Shown here: piece after piece, positions 13,101 through 25,100 of the stretch
Numbering within the stretch: the stretch's first letter is position 1
Layout: each line of letters opens with the position of its first letter
Assembly: GCF_901709675.1 (NCBI RefSeq)
Contig: NC_051092.1
Location: 129,501-193,500 of the forward strand
Length of the DNA: 64,000 nucleotides
Origin: Syngnathus acus
Lineage: Eukaryota; Chordata; Actinopteri; Syngnathiformes; Syngnathidae
Direction of reading: 5' to 3'
The notes under the pieces: generated by a model
Database searches by the model: none
What the model was told of the DNA's origin: nothing
What the model saw: only the letters and a program-made list of their open reading frames with translations
Position numbers and translations under genes: made by a program

Positions 13101-16100
13101 GACGGGCCTTGCACAGTGCTCAGCTCAGCTCAGCTCAGCTCAGCTCAGCTCAGCTCAGCTCAGCCCCCCACCTCGGCCCGCCCCGCCCCACATGTGCCAT
13201 GCCCTTAGGACGCTTTGACCATGGTGGGGTCGCACGATGCAGTGTAGTGCTTGGTCCAACTTCTTGCTGCCTGCCAGCTTGCCACTTTCCTTTCATAGAG
13301 AGCGTAGACGCAATGTTTCTTTGCATTCGACTGTCCCTATTTTGCATTTCTATGGACGTTTGCCTTGAGCGCACGCACGCACGCACGCACACATTTGCAT
13401 CTGCCGGCGTTCCGTCAGAGCCCGCAATGGTTCATATGGGACGGACTGAAACGTTGCCAAAGTGTCGCTCGCTCTGTTCTGTCTCTTTCCGTAATGGCAA
13501 AAGGCTTCTTTCTCCTTCACAGGTCTTTTCAGCCCATCCGGTTGAATATTCTGCTACTAACGCTGCTGCCAAGTCCGGGGGGGGGGGGGGCTCTTGGGAT
13601 TCAAAAAACACTTTCTTACCAAATACTCGGTATTCCTTTCAGCCATCAATCCAAACGCCTGCAGAGCCACAGGTCGAGGACTCCAGCCCAAGGGTGTGAG
13701 AGTAAAGGAGGTTGCAGACTTCAAAGTTTTCACCAAGGGCGCCGGCAGTGGAACATTGAACGTCTCGGTCAAAGGGCCCAGTGAGTCAGACGGCCTCCTC
13801 GTCTCCGCTCTTCCCTTTCTGGAAGAGTTCTCTCTTCCTTCCTGAAAAAGGGCATACATGAAATACAGTCCAGTCCGCGCGCTTTTGACCAGAGTCCGTA
13901 TTGCGCCGCATTGTTCTTTCCAGCCGGCGCGCAGGAGCAAGTCAACGTGCGAGATGTCGGAAACGGCGTGTACGAGTGCGAGTATTACCCCCTCAAGCCG
14001 GGTAAATACACAGTCGGCATTACCTGGGGAGGCCAGCCCATCCCCCGCAGGTAAGCGGCAGCCGCCGGCCGCGCTCATCGCAGAGCGCCACACAAATAAC
14101 GTATTGCGGATGTCTGCAGCCCCTTTGAAGTGGAGGTGGGACCCGAGGCCGGTTTCCAGAAGGTGAGGGCCTGGGGTCCCGGTCTGAGGACGGGGATGGT
14201 GGGAAAATCTGCCGACTTTGTGGTAGAGGCCGTCGGCACAGATGTCGGGACGCTGGGTGAGTCACGCGTGGATGGCCATCCGAGCGGCCGCCGTCTTTGC
14301 GTTTAAGGTCACCCTCCGCCCATTTCTGGTGGGAAAGACGTTTGCGGTGGTACGGACCGGCATCCTTCCTGTTTTTGCCAAGGCTTCTCCATCGAAGGAC
14401 CCTCTCAAGCTAAGATCGAGTGCGACGACAAGGGCGACGGCTCCTGCGACGTCCGCTACTGGCCCACCGAACCCGGCGACTACGCCGTCCATGTGGTTTG
14501 CGACGACGAGGACATCAAGGACAGCCCCTTCATGGCCCACATCCTGCCCGCTGCTAACGACACCTTCCCCGAGAAGGTAACCACCAACCGCTCGTGCACG
14601 ACAACTCTGGTGGGTCTTGTTAACCAATACACCGGAACGTTCAGGTGAAAGCGTTCGGGCCGGGCCTGCAGCCAACTGGCGTGACGGTGAACAAAGCCAC
14701 CGAATTCACCATCGATGCCCGCGTGGCCGGGAAGGGTCCGCTCACCATCTACGCCCAGGTACGGCCACATTGACCGCAACGTTGCACGGAACTTCTGACA
14801 CACTTTTTCGGGATAGCGGTCAATTTTCAAAAGACACAGACCCATGGAGCGACGTACTATTTTGACCCCACCACCGGCCGAACACAACTTGTTTCTTTTC
14901 CTCGGCGCAAGACCGGGTCTGACACGCTTTTGGCATCCACTCAGGATGCCGAAGGCTGCGCCATCGACATCAAAATCAGCGACAAGGGCGACGGCACGTA
15001 TTTGTGCGCGTACACTCCTGCCAAGCCCATTAAACACACCATCATCATCGCCTGGAGTGGCGTCAACGTGCCCAACAGCCCCTTCAGGGTAAGTTGCGCT
15101 CTACGTCGTCTCAACTCAACTCAATGTTTGTGTTTGCGCCACACAAACGCTTTCAATATTTTTCTATTTGGATAGCGTTTTACCGCGATTGAAACACTGC
15201 CCGCAGGCTAAGTATCTACTTTTAAAGTGACGGACTGGATACTAATATTTGATCATAGGAGTGAGGGAACGTTGCCTTTGGTTTGCTTAGCATAAGATAC
15301 GGCTAGCCCGCTAGCTAGCGTCAGGTATAAGGCATGCACCGAGCAAATATCGATCTGTTATTTGAGTCCGGGATATCCCCACCACTTTGATTGCCACTCG
15401 TCGCGGGTTCCCGACACGTTTGACCCCGAGCTTCCGGCTTTCCGAACGCTTTTGCGCCTTCGACGTCACGGTGACGATGCTTCCAAACAGCCGCAAGCAC
15501 ACTCTGTGAATTGGATCATTAGGTGCTGGTCGGCGAGGGTTGTCATCCAGACAGGGTCAAGGTCTACGGGCCCGGAGTGGAGAAGACGGGCCTCAAGGCT
15601 AACGAGCCCACATACTTCACCGTGGACTGCGGCCAGGCCGGTCAAGGTGAGCACGTGGGAGAAAATGATGGTTATAAAAACACTGGACAGCCCGGGGCGA
15701 GTCCCAATGGAAGGAGGCCTGCGAAGGCTTGCATAACTGCGCTGTAAAATGTGGAGAAAACCTACAGGGTTTTAAAAAAAAAAAAAGTGGCTTTTCTTCG
15801 TCGGAGCGTCCTTTCTCAACTGTTCTCCCTGTTAGGCGACATCAGCATTGGAATCAAGTGCGCCCCGGGGGTGGTTGGCCCTGCCGAGGCGGACATCGAC
15901 TTTGACATCATCAAGAATGACAATGACACCTTTACTGTCAAGTACACGCCCCCGGCGGCGGGTCGCTACACCATCATGGTGCTCTTTGCTGACCAAGTAA
16001 GATTAGACATGATGTCACATCACCTTTGGAGAGGATGTTACCCCCTCCCGCCCCCGCTTTCATTGCTCATGAATGTTCTCATCTTCTACCTTGTCAGGAA

Positions 16101-19100
16101 ATTCCCATCAGTCCGTTCAAAGTCAAAGTGGAGCCCTCTCACGATGCTGGCAAGGTGAAAGCCGAGGGGCCCGGACTCAACAAGACAGGTTAGTACAGTG
16201 GGGAGCGAGTAAGCGAGCACAAATACGTTGCCACGGTACTTTTTCTGAAAGCACATTTTCTACCCATGTCAAAGTAAGCTCGCCACTTCTTTTAACCGTT
16301 GCAGCGGATGACTCATGGGAAAGAAAGCACGTTAACGCTCTGTAGTCTTCACAAGCCGCTTCTGCATATATACATACTTCCAGCAATGATCATAGCTTTA
16401 GAAGCAAAGCTTTAGCGCTCCTCCTTTTTGTATCTGTACTTTGGCATACCATTTGCGTGCATCGACACAAAGGTGCTTTTGGTTGCAGGAGTGGAGGTGG
16501 GCACGCCCACCCACTTCACTATCTACACAAAGGGTGCGGGCAAAGCCAGGCCCGAGGTGCGCTTCGCGGCCTCGGGCCCAGGGGAGGCAGTCCGTGACTT
16601 TGAGATCATCGATAACCACGATTACTCCTACACGGTCAAGTACACCGCTCTTCAACAGGTGCGTGCGTGCGTGCGTGCGTGCATGCGTGCGTGCGTGCGT
16701 GCATTCCACAGCAACGCAGAGATGAGTCACCGTCATGTTGGCTCTTTCCAGGGCAACATGGCCATCACGGTGACCCACGGAGGCGACCCCATCCCGCAGA
16801 GTCCCTTCCATATCACAGTGTCACCGCAGCTGGATATCGCAAAAGTCAAAGTGGAGGGATTGGACACCAGTAAGCACAACCTGTTGTTTTCTGACAATGA
16901 AAAAAACAAAAACAAAAAAATCACACGCGCGACTTTGATCCGTGAAGGACCCAAGAACCTAACCCTACGAGTTACTGCCAATATTTACCTATTCATTTTC
17001 CTTCACTGTGTGCGGTGACCGGCGGCCGCCGCCACCGCAGTCTCGCTCACCCGCCGCTCAACTTGGCGTTTCTCGTTTGAGTTCCTTTCGTTTTTGTCAT
17101 ACAATCCACACAATTACTGGGAGAAAGTCATCCGATAACGGCGTGGCTCTCCGGCGACCGCCAGTCAGGGCGAAAACGTTCCACTCGAGTCCCGTACGTT
17201 GCTAGAATGCACATTTCAAGGTCACGTGCACTTGCAACTGAGCTGCAAACTTGGAAGTGCCCCAGAAAGAGTTCACGTTGTCTTTTTTATTTTTTTCTCC
17301 CTAGAAGTGGAAGTGGGAAGGGACCAGGAATTCACAGTGAACGCCAAGGGTGCCGGCGGGCAGGGCAACGTAGGCGTGAAGATGACCTCGCCCAGCGGCC
17401 GACCCATCCCGTGCAAGCTGGAGTCGGACAAAGCCAAAGGCGTTCACGGCGTGAAGTACATCCCCCCGGAGGAGGGGCAGTACAAGGTGGATGTCAGCTA
17501 TGACGGAAACCCCGTCATGGGAAGCCCCTTTGGGCTGGAAGCCGTGATGCCCGCTGACCCCTCAAAGGTAAATGCTGCCCTTCGACAATTACCGCGGGCG
17601 GGTGGGCCAGACGGTCGGGAGCCACCGGACATTCGTCACTTTGAGGAAACAAAAAAGAAAAGTCTCTTCAACCACGAAGCAAAGCGTGCTTGGAGCTGTT
17701 TGTCACTTCCGCTTTACTGTGAAACCTAAGCCTCAGCCAAAAGAGCTATCAATTAGGTATTGTATATTCTTGCACCAAAACCATTCACAAAAGACAGCTA
17801 GCTTGATGCTAACCTCAAATGCAACGAACTAAGGCAAATTCACACTGACCTTATTGCTGCTGTAACACATACAAGGACAGCATACACCGAAGGTCTCGAC
17901 CGGAAATCTCTACAACCCCGGAAACTAAAAGGGGGGAGGGGGTCATTGTAGAGCAAAGATCGATAACTCACGACGTTTGACCTGACTTTGCTGCATCTCA
18001 GGTCCGAGCTTTCGGCCCCGGTCTTCAGGGCGGCGTGGTGGGCAAACCGGCTCCGTTCACTATCGACACCAAAGGAGCGGGTGCCGGCGGGCTGGGCCTA
18101 ACGGTGGAGGGTCCCTGCGAGGCCAAAATCGAGTGCCAAGACAACGGCGACGGCACGTGCTCGGTCGCCTACCTGCCCACCGAGGCCGGCGAGTACGCCA
18201 TCAACATCCTGTTCGCCGACAAGCACGTTCCGGGCTCCCCTTTCAAGGCGGCGGTACGGCCGGCCTTCGACCCCAGCAAGGTCACGGCCAGCGGCCCCGG
18301 GCTGGAAAGAGCCAAGGCAGGGGAGACGGCCACCTTCACTGTGGACTGCACACGGGCCGGCGAGGCAGAGCTCACCATCGAGATCGTATCGGACAGCGGG
18401 GTGAAGGCCGAGGTGCGCATCCAGAAAACGGCAGAGGGAACTTTCTCCGTCACCTACATCCCGCCGTTCCACGGCGCGCACACCGTTACCATCAAGTACG
18501 GAGGCCACGTGATCCCCCACTTCCCCAAGGTTCTGCAGGTGGAGCCTTCAGTGGACACCAGCGGGGTGCACGTCTACGGGCCAGGAGTGGAGCCGAGAGG
18601 TAAAAGGACAATGCAAATCTGCAAATCTGTCCCACTCTTGCACAATGACAAACACACTGTCCAACACACCCAACAGTCTCTCTTTTTACCATGAAGATCT
18701 ACTTACCTAACCCTGAGCCTTAACCGAAGCCTAACTAAGACACATCTTGCGCTAGTGGCGGGCCGCCGGCGTCATTCTTGACAGTTGCCATCGTCGCAAA
18801 CAACGGCGCTTTGTTGCCAGGCGTCCTGCGAGAGGTCACGACCCACTTCATCGTGGACGCCCGCGCTCTCACCAAGGTCGGAGGCAATCACGTGAAGGCT
18901 CGCATCGTCAACCCTTCGGGCACCACCACCACGGATGGCTACGTCACCGACAAGGGCGACGGCACCTACAGAGTGGAGTACACGCCCTTTGAGGACGGTA
19001 GGGACGCACGTCAGACGAAGCCTATGCGTCCGTGTCGAAAGGGTCTACATACAGGGCTGTCAAAGCCTTTTTCCTCACTGTAGTTTGGCTCAGCTGACTG

Positions 19101-22100
19101 GTTAGAACAATTAGAGCAAATTTGAACTTAATCTGTTATGGGTGATCATCGTCCCATCATACCACGGAAGGGCCCCTGCATCGGCTTATTGTCCTTTTGA
19201 CAGCGGCTAAGTGCTTTTGAACAGAAGACGGGACAACGTGTGGCAAGACACGGGGAGCCGGAGTTTGACAACCATGGTGAAAGACCTTGGAAAGAACGCG
19301 CACTGTCACATGGGATCGGATAGAACGACTAACAGGTGCACTGCTGCGGGAACAGTCAGTGTGAGAGATTTGGGCAGGATATAAATACGGAATGATGCAG
19401 TGCTGCAATGATGCGAGGGCCAGAGAGCAGGCAGCCCGACCGACAGGCTCAGATTTATAAATAGTCTGTTCTGGAACTGAAGCTCTTAACCAGGCAGGTA
19501 TGTGTGCCCGAGGCCGCCCGCCGGCGCACCTGCCATTACAGTAGGAGCGAGCGCGCCATTACAGGGGCTTGCTTATGAAGAAAGCCGGCGGGCATCTTCA
19601 AGCCCCAACAAAGACTACCAGCTCAGTAGCCTAGTGGTAGCGTGTCCGCCCTGAGACTGCAAGGTTGTGGGTTCAAACCCTGGCCGGCCGGGTCATACCA
19701 AAGACCATAAAAATGGGACCCATTGCCTCCCTGCTTGGCACTCAGCATTAAGGGTTGGAATTGGGGGGTTAGATCCCCAAATGATTCCCGAGCGCCGCGG
19801 CGGCACCGCTGCTGCTGCTCGCTGCTCACTGCTCCCCTCTCCCCCAGGGGATGGATCAAAATCACACGGGGATGGGTTCAATGCAGAGGACAAATTTCAC
19901 CACACCCAGATGTGTGTGTGAGACGATCATTGGGACTTTAACTTGAACTTATTTGCCTTTCCATGCTCAATCACACATATCTAATTGTAGAAGGTCGGCT
20001 TGACTCATTCAAAGTGTTTGTGCGCAGGCACGCATCTGATTGAGGTCCTAGTCTATGACGTGCCCGTACCCAAAAGTCCCTTCAGAGTGTCAGTGGCGGA
20101 GGGATGCGATCCCACCCGGGTCAGGGCCTATGGACCGGGCCTGGAGGGAGGAATCACTAACAAGCCCAACTGCTTCACGGTGGAGACCAGGTAGTACACG
20201 CACAAAGCCAAATACTAGCCAACCTTGTCTACAGTCGATGCGTGATTCAAGTCTCTCTCTGCGCGTCCGCAGGGGTGCCGGGACCGGAGGTCTGGGACTA
20301 ACCATCGAGGGTGCGTCCGAGGCCAAAATCTCTTGCAAAGACAACAAAGACGGAAGCTGCAGCGTGGAGTACGTCCCCTTCACGCCCGGAGACTACGATG
20401 TCAACATCAACTACGGCGGTCACCCCATCCCGGGCAGTCCCTTCAAAGTGCCCGTCAAAGACCCCGTGGACCCCAGCAAGGTCAAGTGCTCTGGTCCCGG
20501 CCTGGGTTCCGGAGTGAGAGCGCACATCCCTCAAACGTTCACGGTGGACTGCACTCGGGCCGGGCAGGCTGCGCTGGATGTCAAAGTGTTTGGACCGACA
20601 GGTCGGAGGGGATTTCCATTTCGGGGGGGAGGGGCTTCGCAGTGATGTCCAGCCAATCGTCTAACACTAAGGGTTTCGTTCAAAGGTACCACGGAGCCAG
20701 TGGGTGTCAAAAACAATGGTGACGGCACCCACACTGTTCACTACACCCCAGCTCAGGACGGACACTACACCGTGGCAGTCAAATATGCAGACCAGGAAGT
20801 CCCGCATAGGTATGTATGTGCTGCAAATCAAATTCTTCAGCGTGACAACTCCTGCCAAGGGGCATCTACGTGCAGTCGATTCAGAATTGTCGGTGTCCTA
20901 TAGCATGAACAGTCACTGTCCATCCTCTGGCAACATTCCATTCAATTCCATTTCCCTCTGCCGTCAACAGTCCATTCAAGGTCACGTCTCAGCCCGGGCA
21001 CGACGCCAGCAAGGTGCGAGCCAGCGGCCCCGGTCTGGACAGCAAAGGCGTGTCCGCCAGCCTTCCCGTAGAGTTCACCATTGACGCTCGCGATGCCGGC
21101 GAGGGGCTGCTCACTGTGCAGATTCTGGTCGGTCTCCCTCCCACTCCAGCGCTTGCTTGCTTGCTTGTCCCTTCACCTCCGCGACATAACCCAAACGCTC
21201 TGGCCGACAGGACCCGGAGGGCAAGCCGAAGAACGCCAGCATCCAGGACAACAGGGACGGCACCTACACCGTGTCCTACGTCCCCGACTCCATCGGCCCG
21301 TACACCATCACCATCAAATATGGAGGGGATGAAATTCCGTACTCGCCCTACAGGATTCAGTCCAATCCCACGGGAGATGCCAGCAAGTGTCGCCTCACAG
21401 GTAACTCTGTTCCTGTTTAGATTTGGCAAGAATTTCTGAAAATACAGAGAAAAGCTACAACAAGGCATATCATGGATTCTCCCTGCCGTGAACACTCTCC
21501 GCCTCTTGATAATAATAATAATAATAAATTATATTTATAACGCACTTTACATTCGGAGGAATCTCAAAGTGCTACATGGCAAGTAAAAACAAGAAAACAA
21601 AGCAAGGACAAGTATAAAACAACTGGACGACAACCAGGATATGGGAACAGAAATTACGGAAATGCTAAAGTAAAGAGGTGAGTTTTAAGTCCGGTTTTGA
21701 AAGAGTCAGTGGATTGGGGTGCTCTTAGGTGGTCGGGGAGGGAGTTCCACAGTGTGGGGGCTGCATGGCAGAAGGCCCGGTCGCCCATGGTGCGCAACTT
21801 GGTTTTCGGGACGTGAAGGTGTGAATTGGATGAGCGGAGGCTTCGGGTGGCAGGTTCTGGGGCAAGGAGTTCTTTGAGGTATGGGGGAGCATGTCCGAGG
21901 ATACACTGGTGAGTGAGGAGGGCGATCTTATAATCAATTCGGAATTTGATGGGGAGCCAGTGCAGAGAACACGATAACAACCTCGATCAACACGCTGCGC
22001 TCCGCGCAGCACCGGAGGAGCACAACTCTTACGTTGAAGTCGCTGAACGGTGACGGTTTTGCTCTATTTATTTCCAACACAACCTTTTTTTCTTTTGCAG

Positions 22101-25100
22101 TGTCAATAGGAGGACACGGCGTATGTAAGTCGTGCTTTTTTTTCATTTGTACGGGAAAGCCTCCAAAAATGAATACGACGGACGACTGGACTTTCTTTGC
22201 TTTGTTGCTTTGTTTGTTTTTCCCAACAGCGGGCCTTCAGAAGCTGCAGACCTCAGAGGACACGGTCATCACGGTGGACGCAAAGGCCGCCGGCAAGGGC
22301 AAGGTAACGTGCAAGGTGTTGACGCCGCAAGGGATGGAGCTGGACATGGACGTGGTGGAGAATCGCGACGGCACCTTCGACATTTACTACACGGCCCCCG
22401 AACCCGGCAAATACGTCATCACCATTCGCTTCGGAGGCCAAAACATCCCCAAGAGCCCCTTCCACGTGGTGGTGGGTAAACCAAAACGCCGTGCCGTCTG
22501 TCACCATTCCAACAGGAACACATTCTTTTTAAGACGGAATCAATCCAAATGAACAAATAGTGTCTCTTTGAGGTGGATACAAATGAAGCCTAAATAACCC
22601 TGTTTTGGTCATGTGAAAAATAAGACCAAGCAAAAAAGCTATTAGGAACTGTTCCTAATACACCCCCCCACCTTGACTAAGGCAGAAGAAAAACCAAGCG
22701 AAACCTCACACATTTTTAGGGGGCATTTTGAATCGGGGCAATCGGGGAACACTTTGAAGTAGCGGTCAGCGATGTCACAGACCTTCAGGCTTGTGCAGGA
22801 AAAGCCCACTAGAACATCGGAAACGTATTGATTGCCACCACAAGCACCGGGCATGTGTATAGACTTTTAATATAGTGCCGTGCTGATGGATAGATAAGAC
22901 AAAAATCTGCCCAAATCTTTTGCACAAATGCCACCCGTGTTTGTTTTGTCCCAAAGGCCTCAAACGAGCCGGTTGCCCCTCGCGACACGGTGGACCCTCT
23001 CTTCAGGCCGGTCAACTTCCTGGTGCCTTTCACGCCGCAGCAAGGAGAAATATCAGGTGGCAAAACGCCGAGGTCATTAAAGCTCCCGCACGAGCTAACC
23101 CGTCCCGTCGTTGTCAGGTGAGGTCCGGATGCCCTCGGGCAAGACGGCCAGGCCGCATATCACCGACAATAAAGACGGCACCATCACCATCAAGTACCAA
23201 CCCACCGAGAGAGGCCTGCACGAGATGGACATCAAATATGAAGGCAACCACATTCCAGGTCGGCAAAAATGACGCACCCTGCAAGCCATGTCAAACTCGC
23301 TCGATTAGACTTTGACCATGTTTGTCGGAACTTTGATCCCATGAAAAGGAGTCGGGGTCCAAGGTCAAGGCTGAATTCAAGCAACAATGTGATATTTGTA
23401 GAGAAGCTGGAGCATGAAATTCAGCTTGGAATATGTTAAAGGGCTGGAATGCGCTAGAAAACATGGAAATGAAAACTGACGGTGAAATCAGCAAAGAATC
23501 CTAAAGCAGGCTTCGCCATGCTTTTGCTGACTACAGGAAGCCCTCTGCAGTTCTTTGTGGACGCCGTGAACAGTGGAGTGGTGTCGGCCTACGGTCCCGG
23601 CCTGAGTTACGGCATGGTCAACAAAGCCGCCACCTTCACTGTGGTCACCAAGAACGCGGGCGAAGGTACGGCACAAGGAGGAGTCAAAGCGACATGCAAT
23701 TTCAAATGCCGGCCGATGTCAAGATGGGAGAAAAGAATGACTGGTGGCTTTTGTGTGCGGGCAGGCGGTCTCTCCCTGGCAGTGGAGGGCCCATCTAAGG
23801 CAGAGATCACCTGCAAGGACAACAAAGACGGCACCTGCACCGTGTCCTATCTTCCCACGGCGCCCGGAGACTACAGCATCATTGTCAAGTTTGACAACAA
23901 GCACATTCCCGGCAGCCCCTTTGTCGCCAAGATCACCGGTGGGTAGGGAAATGAATTCATCCGTTGCCCGGCGCTCAAAGACACCTTTCTCTCTCGCCAA
24001 GGCGACGACAGCATTACCCGCACGTCCCAGCTGAACGTGGGCACGTCCGCCGACGTTTCGCTCAAGATCACCGAAACGGACCTGAGCTCTCTCAGCGCCA
24101 GCATCCGAGCGCCCTCGGGCAACGAGGAACCCTGCCTGCTCAAGAGGCTGCCCAACAGACACCTCGGTGAGAACGCATCGAGCGGGTCGACCGCAGCCGA
24201 GCTCGCCCCGCCCCGCCCCGTCCCGCCCTGCCTGCTTTAGCCCTGGAGTCCAAACGCATTTAACTGACGCCCGTCGGCTCCCTCAGGTATCTCATTCACC
24301 CCGAAAGAGGTGGGCGAGCATGAAGTGAGCGTGAGGAAGAACGGCGTACACGTCGCCAACAGCCCCTTCAAGATCATGGTCGGCCAATCGGAGATCGGCG
24401 AGGCCAGCCGGGTCAAAGCCTTCGGCAAAGGCCTGGTGGAGGCGCACACGTCTGAGATGGCCGAATTCTTTGTGGACACCAGGAACGCCGGTACGCTCGC
24501 TCCGACAACCTCTCCACGGCCGCCGAGTGCGGCCGGGGAAATGTGACGGATTGCTTTTCTTCAGGTTACGGCGGGCTGGCGTTGTCCATCGAGGGTCCCA
24601 GCAAAGTGGATATCAACTGCGAAGATATGGAGGACGGGACGTGCAAGGTGACCTACTGTCCGACAGAGCCCGGAAATTACACCGTTAACATCAAGTTTGC
24701 CGAAAAGCACATCCCAGGTTCGGAATTGATAGATAGCAAAGGCGGCGGACGAGGTCGGAAAATGTCTCATGGAAAATGCGCCTCTCGGTTTCCTCCAGGA
24801 AGTCCGTTCACAGTGAAGGTGACCGGCGAAGGGAGGATGAAGGAGAGCATAACCAGAAAGAGGCAGGCGTCCTCCATCGCTTCGGTGGGCAGCACCTGCG
24901 GACTCAACCTGAAGATTCCAGGTCAGCCAGCTGTCCCGGGACGGCGGAACGGAGCCGACGGTGCCGAGCGCTTCCGGCAACCTTCTCCTTTGCGCCTAGG
25001 AAACTGGTTCCAGACGGTGTCGGCCCAAGAGAGGCTCACCCGGACGTTCACCCGTAGCAGCCACACGTACACGCGCACCGAGCGCACCGAGATCAGCAAA

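Noticed and set aside
13521-13573. Possible extra flnc exon after the cassette exon
   Set aside because: An acceptor and a short open frame exist, but the only donor (GTCCGG) is weak and the phase does not serve the next exon.
19621-19700. Possible tRNA gene (A and B boxes)
   Set aside because: The same head with the same non-tRNA body occurs again at 26928, so it is a SINE. The cloverleaf is not completed.
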